Source of the DNA: JAAYEA01 sp012689325
GTDB lineage: Bacteria > Chloroflexota > Anaerolineae > JAAYEA01
Length of the DNA stretch: 64,000 nt
Reading direction: 5' to 3'
Assembly: GCA_036841525.1 (NCBI GenBank)
Contig: DAITVZ010000016.1
Coordinates: 1 to 64,000, forward strand
Positions within the stretch are counted from its first letter, which is position 1. Every line of letters begins with the position of its first letter. Positions 1 through 7,193 of this stretch are shown one piece after another. Under the pieces are notes generated by a model. It saw only the letters and a list, made by a program, of their open reading frames with translations. It searched no databases and was not told where the DNA came from. The position numbers were made by a program, and so were the translations under genes.

Positions 1-636
1 GCCGACGGTGCCAAAGGCCCAACAACTGCCGCAGTTGCCCTGATCGCGCACCGGGGTGCAGCCCCCGAGGGTACACCAGTTGTAGGCCGAGGGCACGGCA
101 GCCAGTGACGCCCCGCCATCCGCCGCGGGCAGCTTCTGGTCCACGGCCAGGTCCGGCTCCTGCGCGGCCGGCGCGGGATAGCCCGTGTCCTTGGAAGGCG
201 CGTTCGCGCGCACCTCCAGGGAAAAGGTCCGGGCCGAGGCGGCAAGGTTCGCCGCGCCAGCGGCCCCCCAGGGACGGCCATAGACGAGCTTGAGGATGGC
301 CACGCCCTTGTTGGCGGCGGCGAAGCGCAGCACTTGGGTGCCCGGCGCGCCGAGCTTGCCCTCGCTGGCCGGCAGCCACTCTCCCTCATCCAACTGGCGC
401 AGCACACCCGCGCCGAGCCCCTGCACCTGCCAGCCATAGCCGGTGGAGGGGTTGCTCTCCAAATTGACGACTAGCACCTCGCCGTTCAGGTCGATGGACT
501 TGCCGTTATCGCGCTCCGTGACGTGGATCTCTGGCGGGGCGTCGCCCGCCGCTGGCAAGGCCGCGGCGGTCATGCCGACCAGCAATACGATGGAAACCAT
601 GACCAGACGAAAAGCAGCAGCCCAACGCGCTTTCAT
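1..636 (-). CDS. Secreted papain-like cysteine peptidase with N-terminal chagasin-type inhibitor domain (3' end cut by window edge)
   Basis: ATG at 634-636 follows AGGAGG; the frame stays open for 212 residues to base 1, where the window ends. Residues 1-32 look like a signal peptide (core VSIVLLVGM). Residues ~35-145 match the chagasin/I42 family of cysteine-peptidase inhibitors: the loops NPSTGYGW (62-69), GAPGTQVLRF (~97-106) and YGRPW (119-123) occur in family order. After a linker the start of a mature C1A peptidase appears, VRDQGNCGSCWAF, in which Q199, C202 and C205 have the spacing of papain's oxyanion Gln, disulfide Cys and catalytic Cys. The catalytic His and Asn lie beyond the edge. 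No classical I29 propeptide is visible, so the I42 domain may serve as the autoinhibitory segment (inference). Confidence 0.9.
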   Translation of the reverse strand, partial: MKARWAAAFRLVMVSIVLLVGMTAAALPAAGDAPPEIHVTERDNGKSIDLNGEVLVVNLESNPSTGYGWQVQGLGAGVLRQLDEGEWLPASEGKLGAPGTQVLRFAAANKGVAILKLVYGRPWGAAGAANLAASARTFSLEVRANAPSKDTGYPAPAAQEPDLAVDQKLPAADGGASLAAVPSAYNWCTLGGCTPVRDQGNCGSCWAFGTVG

Positions 637-1127
637 GTTGCCTCCTGGTTCCTCCCATTGGTTCAGCCACAAGCTGCGCTGAGAGCAACGTCCACGCGCC
701 ACCACCCTGCCTCTGAGGACAGGCTCTGGTCATCACCTTCCTCTCCATCTCGGGCCACGGCCGGGGCATCCTCGGCGGGTGCTGAGAACGATCAACAGCG
801 CGCACCCGCCGTGGGCGTCCCAAACCAGCGGCCTCAGCCCTGTGCACCCCCGAACAGGGCAGCCAAGCGATCCTCAGCGAAAGACTTTCCTCCCTCTACA
901 TATTATATGTCAAATTGGCAAGTTTGTCAAGGCAAATGAGCATAAAACCCAGGAACTGAGCCAAGTCCCCTTCGGCGGCGCCCGGTCACCCCGAGTCGCG
1001 GGGGCGCGTGGCTCGCCTTGGGCGCACCTGACGATGGCGAAAGACACAGGAAAGCTGCGAGCTGCCTCCGAAAGACGCGCCCTTTGGTCCCTGTATCCGC
1101 GCATACTCGGGTTGGCACGACTCCCCG
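637..1127. other. Long intergenic stretch: promoter plus about 260-base leader of the protease gene
   Basis: No credible gene is seen here; the short frames on both strands have no family resemblance. The right half holds a consensus promoter (902-930) pointing left, so roughly 637-895 would be a transcribed 5' leader. The leader is GC-rich and has partially repeated GCTGAGG / GCTTGGCTG / CGCTGGTTTGG segments that could fold. I could not match it to a known riboswitch consensus. The part right of 931 shows nothing I can name. Confidence 0.5.
902..930 (-). promoter_or_regulatory. Consensus sigma-70 promoter for the protease gene
   Basis: On the minus strand TTGACA (925-930) and TATAAT (902-907) are both perfect and separated by exactly 17 bases. 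It fires toward the peptidase gene at 636, leaving a leader of about 260 bases. Confidence 0.85.
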
Positions 1128-1186
1128 GAAAACAAAAACTGGAGTATGCAGCTTGTGTCTGGTGAGACACTTGTGCATACTCCAGT
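1128..1186 (-). terminator. Rho-independent terminator of the tRNA-Pro transcript
   Basis: A perfect 13-base inverted repeat (ACTGGAGTATGCA, 1138-1150, and its complement ending at 1186) continues inward through a GTGTCT/AGACAC inner stem around a GGTG loop. Read on the minus strand, the hairpin is followed at once by TTTTTGTTTT, the classic intrinsic terminator tail, directly downstream of the tRNA. Confidence 0.85.
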
Positions 1187-1196
1187 GATGGGTCTG

Positions 1197-1270
1197 TCGG
1201 GGCGAGAGGACTTGAACCTCCGACTTCACGGACCCGAACCGTGCGCGCTACCAAACTGCGCTACGCCCCG
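1197..1270 (-). tRNA. tRNA-Pro (anticodon CGG)
   Basis: The minus strand folds as a cloverleaf: acceptor stem CGGGGCG/CGCCCCG, D stem GCGC/GCGC, anticodon stem CACGG/CCGTG with loop TTCGGGT (anticodon CGG, reading codon CCG), and T stem GGAGG/CCTCT with loop TTCAAGT. The discriminator base is A. CCA is not encoded, so it must be added by the nucleotidyltransferase. Length is 74 bases. Confidence 0.95.
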
Positions 1271-1283
1271 ATGGACGTGAGCT

Positions 1284-1312
1284 ATTATATACCCCATCGG
1301 CTTACGATGCAA
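1284..1312 (-). promoter_or_regulatory. Promoter of tRNA-Pro
   Basis: TTGCAT (1307-1312) and TATAAT (1284-1289) on the minus strand, 17 bases apart. Transcription would start about seven bases before the mature tRNA 5' end at 1270. Confidence 0.8.
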
Positions 1313-1336
1313 ATGTGCGCGCCCGCCCAGGCCTGC

Positions 1337-3862
1337 TTAGCGCCCAGGCGTGACCGTAAAGCGCACCGGCGCGCTGGACCATCGCTTGCCCTCGGCGTCC
1401 ACCGCCTCGGCCTGGACCATGTGCTGGCCTGGCGCGAGGTTCCAGAGGCGGCTATACGGCGGCTGCGCCAGCTCAGCCAGCGGCTCGCCATCCAGCAGCA
1501 GCGTCACGGCCCGGGGCGCCGAGGCCAGCCGCCAGCGCGCCGCAATCTCGATGGATTGTGCGGAGCGCGGCAGCGCCGCGCTGATCACGTATTCCGCATT
1601 GGGGTCGGGGCTGATGATCTCCAACGCCACCGCGTTATCTACGGCCTGGGGCGGCGTGAGCCGCGCGGGCGGCTGCGGGATCCCCTGCTCGCGCGCCCAT
1701 TCCTGCGCCTCCGCCGGCACCACCCAATAGACGCGCTCCATCACCCGTTGGGGCGGCGTGGACGCGGCAGCCAGCGCGCCCGTGGCGGCGTCGATGCGGT
1801 AGAGCTGGTGGGCGTCGCACTGCTGCGCGGGCTCTGTCCCCTCGATGAACAGCTCGTAGCGGCGGTTGGGGCAATGCGGCCCCGGCAAGAGCCCCGACTC
1901 GGGGCAGACCTCCACCTCCACGAGGCCCTCAGGCCGCGCAAAGGCCGTGGCCGGCTTGCCCTTGAGCAACTCGACCATGAGCTGATGCCAGATGGGCGCC
2001 GCGCCGGTGATGCCGGAGACCTGCTTCATCGGCTCGTTATCGGCGTTGCCCGCCCACACGCCGATGACGAGGTCCGGCGTATAGCCCACCGTCCAGTTGT
2101 CCCGCCAATCGGTGGTGGTGCCCGTCTTGACCGCCGCCGGCCGCCCCACATAGAGCGCGCTATGCTCGCCAAAGGCGGGCGCGCGCGCCTGGTCATCGGC
2201 CAGGATGTCAGTGATCAGGTAGGCCACGCGGGGATCGAGCACGCGATCCTCCGCAGGCGCGGGCTTTTGGTAGCGCCCGCTCCCATCCGGCCCCTCGATG
2301 CGCAAGATGGCGACCGGCTCGACCCGCACGCCCTGGCGCGCCAGCCCGGCATAGGCCGCCGTCAGGTCCAGCAGGCGCACCTCGCCGCCGCCCAGGGTCA
2401 AGGCCAGGCCGAAACGCTTCAGGTCGCCCTGCCAGTTGATACCCATGCGCCGCGCCAGGTCGGTGAGCGAGGCGATGCCGATGTCGTGGAGCACGCTGAC
2501 GGCGGCGACGTTGGAGGAGGTAGCCAGCGCCCGGCGCAGCGAGATCGGCCCATAGAAGCGCCGGTCATAGTTGATCGGCACGAAAGGCTGGTCCTCGGCG
2601 GTCAGGAACGGCCGCCGCACATCCAAGATCACCGTCGCCGGGGTATAGCCAGCCCCCAGCGCCGCGGCATAGGTGAAGGGCTTCAGCGACGACCCCGGCT
2701 GCCGCGGGGCCAGCGCGGCGTTCACCGCGCCGTCGATGTCGGCATCGAAATAGTCGGGGCTGCCCACCATGGCCAGCACCTCGCCCGTCGCTGGGTCCAG
2801 CACCACGGCGGCGGCGTTGCGCACATTGTGGTCCATGCCATCGTAGGCGGGGTCGGAGAGCAGTTGCAGGCGGTAGCGGACGATCTCTTCGGCGCGCCGC
2901 TGCATGTCCAGGTCCAGCGTGGTGACCACGCGCCAGCCGCCTCGCGCCACCTCCTCCACGCCGTACCACTCCTCCAACTGCTGCCGCACCATCATCACGA
3001 AATGCGGGGCGTTGATGGCAAAGGGGCGAGCCGCAAAGCGCAGCGCCTCTCCCAAGGCCAGGTCGGCCTCCTCTTGGCTGATATACCCCGCTTCCACCAT
3101 CAGCCCCAGCACGACATCCTGCCGCTCCTTGGCCCCCTGCATGTTGGTGAGCGGGTTATAGTGGACCGGGGCCTGGAGCAAGCCGGTCAACAGGGCGGCT
3201 TCGGCCAGGTCCAGCTCGTCGGCGCGCTTGGCAAAGTAGGCCTCCGCCGCCGCCTCGACGCCGTAGGCATAGTTCCCGTAATAGCTGTAATTGAGGTAGA
3301 GCTCCAGCACCTCACCCTTGCTAAAGAGGCGGCTGATCCGCCAGGCCAGGAAGGCCTCGCGCAGCTTGCGCCGCCAGGTGCGCTCCCAGCGCTCCTCCGG
3401 CAACAAGATGATCCGCGCCGTCTGTTGGGTGATGGTGCTGGCCCCGGAGGTGATCTCGCCGTAGCGCAGGTTATAGTAAGCGGCGCGCAGGATGCCTCCC
3501 AGGTCGACGCCGGGGTTGCGATAGAAAGTGGCGTCCTCGGTGGCGACGGTCGCTTGCTGCAAGGCCAGGGGGATGCGGTCCAGGGTCACATAGGTGTGCT
3601 TGCCCTCCACGTTGTCCAGCCACTCGTAGAGGACCCGCCCCTCTCGGTCGAGGATCTTGGTGGTCTCCCTGGCCTGCACCTGGCGCATGGACGCGGGGTC
3701 CGGCAGGTCGGCAAAGAGCCAGAGATAGGCAGCGACGGCGCCGATCAGGCACAGCGCCGCCAGCCCACCCAGGAGGTAGGGCCACTTGCTGCGATGCTTT
3801 GGCTGGTTGTTCTCGCGATGGGTCATGGCATGGTCCGGTGCAAAGAGGCTGTTCGCTCGCAT
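1337..3862 (-). CDS. pbpC: Penicillin-binding protein 1C, bifunctional peptidoglycan glycosyltransferase/transpeptidase
   Basis: 841 residues. A membrane anchor spans ~29-50. A GT51 domain follows, with ATEDATFYRNPG holding the catalytic Glu109, then the family pattern GGxxxxxxGASTITQQ. The transpeptidase domain has all three penicillin-binding motifs: SSLK (~391), TSSN (~450) and KTGT (~577). The ~120-residue C-terminal beta domain after a CPxSGxxPGxxC-like segment is typical of PBP1C (BiPBP_C). It polymerises and cross-links peptidoglycan at the outer membrane face. The start is uncertain: ATG at 3862 and an internal ATG at 3826 (MTHREN) both lack a good ribosome site. It lies just downstream of an amidase gene and probably shares its transcript. 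Confidence 0.95.
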   Translation of the reverse strand: MRANSLFAPDHAMTHRENNQPKHRSKWPYLLGGLAALCLIGAVAAYLWLFADLPDPASMRQVQARETTKILDREGRVLYEWLDNVEGKHTYVTLDRIPLALQQATVATEDATFYRNPGVDLGGILRAAYYNLRYGEITSGASTITQQTARIILLPEERWERTWRRKLREAFLAWRISRLFSKGEVLELYLNYSYYGNYAYGVEAAAEAYFAKRADELDLAEAALLTGLLQAPVHYNPLTNMQGAKERQDVVLGLMVEAGYISQEEADLALGEALRFAARPFAINAPHFVMMVRQQLEEWYGVEEVARGGWRVVTTLDLDMQRRAEEIVRYRLQLLSDPAYDGMDHNVRNAAAVVLDPATGEVLAMVGSPDYFDADIDGAVNAALAPRQPGSSLKPFTYAAALGAGYTPATVILDVRRPFLTAEDQPFVPINYDRRFYGPISLRRALATSSNVAAVSVLHDIGIASLTDLARRMGINWQGDLKRFGLALTLGGGEVRLLDLTAAYAGLARQGVRVEPVAILRIEGPDGSGRYQKPAPAEDRVLDPRVAYLITDILADDQARAPAFGEHSALYVGRPAAVKTGTTTDWRDNWTVGYTPDLVIGVWAGNADNEPMKQVSGITGAAPIWHQLMVELLKGKPATAFARPEGLVEVEVCPESGLLPGPHCPNRRYELFIEGTEPAQQCDAHQLYRIDAATGALAAASTPPQRVMERVYWVVPAEAQEWAREQGIPQPPARLTPPQAVDNAVALEIISPDPNAEYVISAALPRSAQSIEIAARWRLASAPRAVTLLLDGEPLAELAQPPYSRLWNLAPGQHMVQAEAVDAEGKRWSSAPVRFTVTPGR

Positions 3863-3912
3863 CAGATAGACGCGCCCCGGACCGCCAAGGTTCCTCCAAG
3901 AACCGGCCTGCG

Positions 3913-5526
3913 CTATGGCAGGCCCTGCTTGAGCCGAGTGACGATCTCTTGCAGGCGCATCAACTCCAGGCTGCAGGCGACAAGCTGCTGCTCCAACGTG
4001 GCCACGCGCCCCCTGACCTCGGCGTACTCGTCTTCATCATCGGGCTGGCCGGGCGCGTCGGGCTGGATGCGCTGCAACCAGCCATCGGGGCCATAGGCGC
4101 TCTCGCCCGGGCACTCGGTGCCGTGGCCAGGCAAGGAAGCGTCGCGGTGGCCCACGCGCGGCAAGAGCCGCCCCAGGTAGCTATCCAGCACATTGCAGAG
4201 CCGCTTGCACAGGTCCAGCGTCGAGCTGGCGGGCGGCTCCTTGGAGAAATCCCCCACCAGCGAGATGCCGATGACCTCGGCATTGCGCCCCCAGACGTTG
4301 GCGCGCTCCGTATCCAGCGAGCCTACGTAGCGCACCTTGTGCGGATAGACGACGAAATGGTAGCCGATGCCGGGCCAGCCGTTGTTCTCCACGTGATAGC
4401 GGGCGATGGTGTTGCTGTAGGTCTGGGGCGTGGTGCCGGTGCCGGTGTGATGAATCACCTGCAGCTTGATGCCCGCCAGCGGGCGCTTGTCGAACTCGCC
4501 CGAGCGCATCAGCTCGGTGCGGATATCGTCGAACTTGGCCCCGAACTCGGCGCTCAGCCGCTCCACCAGCTCGTCTTTGGGCTGGGCCGGCTCGGTGGGT
4601 TTCCAGGGCAGCGGCGGGTTGGCCACCATATAGGTCGCCAGGCGCTCGGACATCTCGCCGTGGATGTCAAAGGTCTCCCAACGCGGGTCCACCCGCCCAT
4701 AGCAAAAGATCGTCGCGCCGACGATGGGCCAGCGGGCGGCGTCGGCTTGGAGGCTGGTGTCGTACCATTGCAGCTCGTTCAGGTAGCCCGCCGCGTCGGT
4801 ATAGCGCTTCCAGCCCTCCTGCGCCTGCCCCAGCATGCCTCCGTCGATGCCGCACTCGGTGATGATCAGCGGCTTGCGCAGGTTCTCCGGCAGCGCGTCA
4901 TAGACCCGCTGATAGCGGCGGCAGAGCCAGGTGTCCAGGTTGGCCAGGTAGGGCGGATGGGTATTGGCCGAGTACTCGTGCAGCCCCAGGTAATCGCCCA
5001 CCTCCAGCGCCGGGTAAAAGTCGGGCCAGAGCTCCAGCTCGGGCGTCCCCGAGGAAAAGTTGCCCACCACGGATTTCCAGCCCTGGGCGGTCAGGATCTG
5101 CGCGCGGGTCTTTTCGAACAGGGCGTAGCGCTGCATCTCTTCGTGGGCCTGGGCCTCCATGTTGGAGCGAGCCGCCGCGCCCAGGAAACGGGACAAGAGG
5201 GAGGGAGCCCGGCTCTTGAACTGGGTAAAGCCGATCTCGTTGTATCCCTCCAACGCGTCGATCAGGCCGCGGAATGGCTCGGCTGCGGGCAATAGAAGCT
5301 CGCTGCAGAACCTTTCCGCGTTCTCTTTCGGGGATTCCCACGGTTGCGGAAAGACCACCAGCCGCCCCACCCAAAAGGTGTTCGGGCTGGCCTCCTTGGC
5401 CTCTCGCATCCAGACCGGATCCACGTTCTGCAACAACACCTTGGCTACGCGGGGCTTGACCTTGCGCAACCAGGGAATCTGATCGGATTTCCAATTGATG
5501 TGCGGGCCCAGCATCGAGTTGCCCAT
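3913..5526 (-). CDS. N-acetylmuramoyl-L-alanine amidase (amidase_2/PGRP fold) with N-terminal TIM-barrel-like region
   Basis: 537 residues from the ATG at 5524-5526, preferred over an upstream ATG (5562) because GGGGGGAG sits just before it. The first ~290 residues resemble a glycoside-hydrolase-type barrel (LIITECGIDGG, with a candidate catalytic Glu), family not identified. The next part is a clear zinc amidase: IHHTGTG, HFVVYP, VIGISLVGDF, VGHRDAS and TECPGE supply the His/His/Cys zinc ligands. A short acidic linker and a ~40-residue coiled coil (VATLEQQLVACSLELMRL) end the protein. It has no signal peptide. It precedes pbpC by 50 bases, which suggests a cell-wall remodelling unit. Confidence 0.88.
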   Translation of the reverse strand: MGNSMLGPHINWKSDQIPWLRKVKPRVAKVLLQNVDPVWMREAKEASPNTFWVGRLVVFPQPWESPKENAERFCSELLLPAAEPFRGLIDALEGYNEIGFTQFKSRAPSLLSRFLGAAARSNMEAQAHEEMQRYALFEKTRAQILTAQGWKSVVGNFSSGTPELELWPDFYPALEVGDYLGLHEYSANTHPPYLANLDTWLCRRYQRVYDALPENLRKPLIITECGIDGGMLGQAQEGWKRYTDAAGYLNELQWYDTSLQADAARWPIVGATIFCYGRVDPRWETFDIHGEMSERLATYMVANPPLPWKPTEPAQPKDELVERLSAEFGAKFDDIRTELMRSGEFDKRPLAGIKLQVIHHTGTGTTPQTYSNTIARYHVENNGWPGIGYHFVVYPHKVRYVGSLDTERANVWGRNAEVIGISLVGDFSKEPPASSTLDLCKRLCNVLDSYLGRLLPRVGHRDASLPGHGTECPGESAYGPDGWLQRIQPDAPGQPDDEDEYAEVRGRVATLEQQLVACSLELMRLQEIVTRLKQGLP

Positions 5527-5585
5527 GCGCTCCCCCCGAATCTGCCTCAAGGCAATCTGCAACCAACTGCCATATTATTACTGAC

Positions 5586-5613
5586 AGTATAGCAGGATTT
5601 GCCCTGCTGTCAA
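5586..5613 (-). promoter_or_regulatory. Promoter of the amidase-pbpC unit, with palindromic spacer
   Basis: TTGACA (5608-5613) and TATACT (5586-5591) on the minus strand with a 16-base spacer. The spacer is itself an inverted repeat, GCAGG-GCAAAT-CCTGC, which could be an operator. The -35 box overlaps the last codon of the GNAT gene. Confidence 0.75.
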
Positions 5614-6107
5614 CTCGCGCCATCCCGCGCTTTTGGATCAACCCTCCCGATCAGCACCGTCTGCAGCGGGGCCAGCCCCTCCTGCTCGTAGAACCGCAGG
5701 GCGCCCTCGTTGGCCACGGCGGTATAGACGGTGTAATACCGGACGCCCCTCTCCGCAAAAAAGGCGACGGCCTCCGCCATGAGCCCCCTGGCGACGCCCT
5801 GCCGCCGATAGGCCGGCTGGACCATGAGCCCCGAGATGGTCCCATAGCGGCGCACCTGGTAGAACGGGGCCTGGGAGCGGATCGCCACCGTGATATAGCC
5901 CACGATCCGCCCGCCGTCCAGGGCGAGGAAGGTGCGATGGTCCTCGGAACCGAGCGAGCGGGAAAAGAAAGCTAGGATATCGTCGTCGCGCAGATCCTCC
6001 ACGTTGAAGAACTCGGCGTGGTGGCCCTGGTACTCGGCAAAGAACGCCCTGGATAGCTCCACCAGCTCACGCAGGTCGTCCTCAGCGGACAAGGGGCGGA
6101 TGATCAT
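5610..6107 (-). CDS. GNAT-family N-acetyltransferase
   Basis: 165 residues from ATG 6105-6107 (MIIRPLSAED), which follows GGAGG eight bases upstream; a longer frame to 6185 has no ribosome site. The GNAT core is clear: beta4 ISGLMVQPAYRRQGVARGLM contains the acetyl-CoA pyrophosphate loop (RRQGVAR), followed by a YTAVANEGALRFYEQEG segment typical of the C-terminal half. Substrate unknown. The start overlaps the end of the preceding gene by 26 bases, so translation is probably coupled. Confidence 0.9.
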   Translation of the reverse strand: MIIRPLSAEDDLRELVELSRAFFAEYQGHHAEFFNVEDLRDDDILAFFSRSLGSEDHRTFLALDGGRIVGYITVAIRSQAPFYQVRRYGTISGLMVQPAYRRQGVARGLMAEAVAFFAERGVRYYTVYTAVANEGALRFYEQEGLAPLQTVLIGRVDPKARDGAS

Positions 6108-7068
6108 CGCAAGCGCCTCCCTCCAGGTTCCCGCGCATCTGGGCGATAGCGTCCGCCCACTGGCGCGCCTGGGTCGGGTCAACAAATAGGTCAGCGCCGC
6201 CGTACATCTGCACGCCCCAACTGGGCGCGGGCGACGCCGCGGCGGCCTGCAAGCTCGCAGGAAAGTCCAACGCGTCCAGAATCAATTGCACCTTGCGTCC
6301 GGCGGGAACCCAAGCCGCGGAGGCGGTCAAGACCTCGGCGGCCCACCCCGGCGCGCGGCCGCATTTCGCGGCATAGATCAGCGGGGTGAAGACGTCGATG
6401 GAGGGCGCCAGCAGCGCGTGATCCTGGGCAAAGATGCGTTTCAGCGCGCCGTCGAACTCGTCCGGGGCCCAGGGGCACATGTACGCGCCGATGAGGCAAT
6501 CCGGCAGGTGCTCGCGGATGATGGCGGCATACTGGGTCGCGTAACCGGCGACGCGCTCGCCCTTGTGCCGCGCCCAGGCTCCGGCGTGATGGGCGAGGAT
6601 CGCTTGCGGCGTGGCGGCATCGACGCCGGTGGCCTCGCAAAACTCGGCGATGCAGGCGGGGCAGAAGCAGCTCTCCTGCAGGTCGGGGTCGGGAACCTCG
6701 AACCAGCCGCCGTAGGTCAGGTAATCGAGCCAGATGCCGGTGGGCTGATAGCGCTGCACGCCGGCCAACAGGTCGGCGGCGATGCGGTCCACAAACCCGC
6801 GTTGGGAGAGGCAGACGCCCTGAAAGAGCCGCCCGCGCCGCACCGGCTCGCCGTCGGCGCCGATGGGCACCAGCTCGGGGTGCTCGTCATAGTTGGTCCG
6901 AAAAGTCGGGAACTCGACGCAGGGCGCCAGATCGTGGCGCGCGCAGGCGTCAAAGGCGCGCTCGTCAAAGCCATGGAACCAGACGGCATTGCAGCCATAT
7001 TCCGCCAGGCGCTCGCCGTGCTGCAGCGCCTGGCTGCCGTAGGGGCCAAAGAGGGCAGTTGTGGGCAT
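6082..7068 (-). CDS. Putative TIM-barrel glycoside-hydrolase-like protein
   Basis: 328 residues, start ATG 7066-7068 after GGAGAG. No signal peptide. The sequence has the look of alpha-amylase/fucosidase-like barrels: AVWFHGFD near the N terminus, GIWLDYLTYGGW (~146) where such barrels carry the acidic residue, and CFCPACIAEF, a Cys cluster often seen in putative glycosyl hydrolases of unknown specificity. The C-terminal GVQMYGGADLFV would be the last strands. I cannot name the family or substrate. It is first in a unit with the GNAT gene. Confidence 0.55.
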   Translation of the reverse strand: MPTTALFGPYGSQALQHGERLAEYGCNAVWFHGFDERAFDACARHDLAPCVEFPTFRTNYDEHPELVPIGADGEPVRRGRLFQGVCLSQRGFVDRIAADLLAGVQRYQPTGIWLDYLTYGGWFEVPDPDLQESCFCPACIAEFCEATGVDAATPQAILAHHAGAWARHKGERVAGYATQYAAIIREHLPDCLIGAYMCPWAPDEFDGALKRIFAQDHALLAPSIDVFTPLIYAAKCGRAPGWAAEVLTASAAWVPAGRKVQLILDALDFPASLQAAAASPAPSWGVQMYGGADLFVDPTQARQWADAIAQMRGNLEGGACDDHPPLVR

Positions 7069-7098
7069 GGGGTCTCTCCGCTGAAATAGGATGCCCTC

Positions 7099-7127
7099 AT
7101 ACTACCCGCAGTTACGCGGCGAGTCAA
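7099..7127 (-). promoter_or_regulatory. Promoter of the TIM-barrel/GNAT unit
   Basis: TTGACT (7122-7127) and TAGTAT (7099-7104) on the minus strand, spacer 17. The start point would lie about 25 bases before the ATG at 7068. Confidence 0.7.
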
Positions 7128-7129
7128 AG

Positions 7130-7169
7130 GCCCGGAAAACAACGAGGGCTGCCGCAGCGGCAGCCCTCG
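7130..7169 (-). terminator. Rho-independent terminator of the GH3 gene
   Basis: Hairpin CGAGGGCTGCCGC / GCGGCAGCCCTCG (7143-7169), followed on the minus strand by TTGTTTTCC. It lies 25 bases after the GH3 stop codon and isolates that gene from the next promoter. Confidence 0.85.
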
Positions 7170-7193
7170 CGCGATGGATGGCGGTGGCCGCGC

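Noticed and set aside
637..895. Known riboswitch in the protease leader
   Set aside because: I tried to match cyclic-di-GMP and cobalamin consensus blocks; only short fragments such as GGGACGC agree, so no call is made.
1241..4096. 951-codon open frame on the plus strand opposite pbpC
   Set aside because: Shadow of a high-GC gene: Arg/Gly/His/Pro-rich translation with no family resemblance; pbpC on the other strand has all expected motifs.
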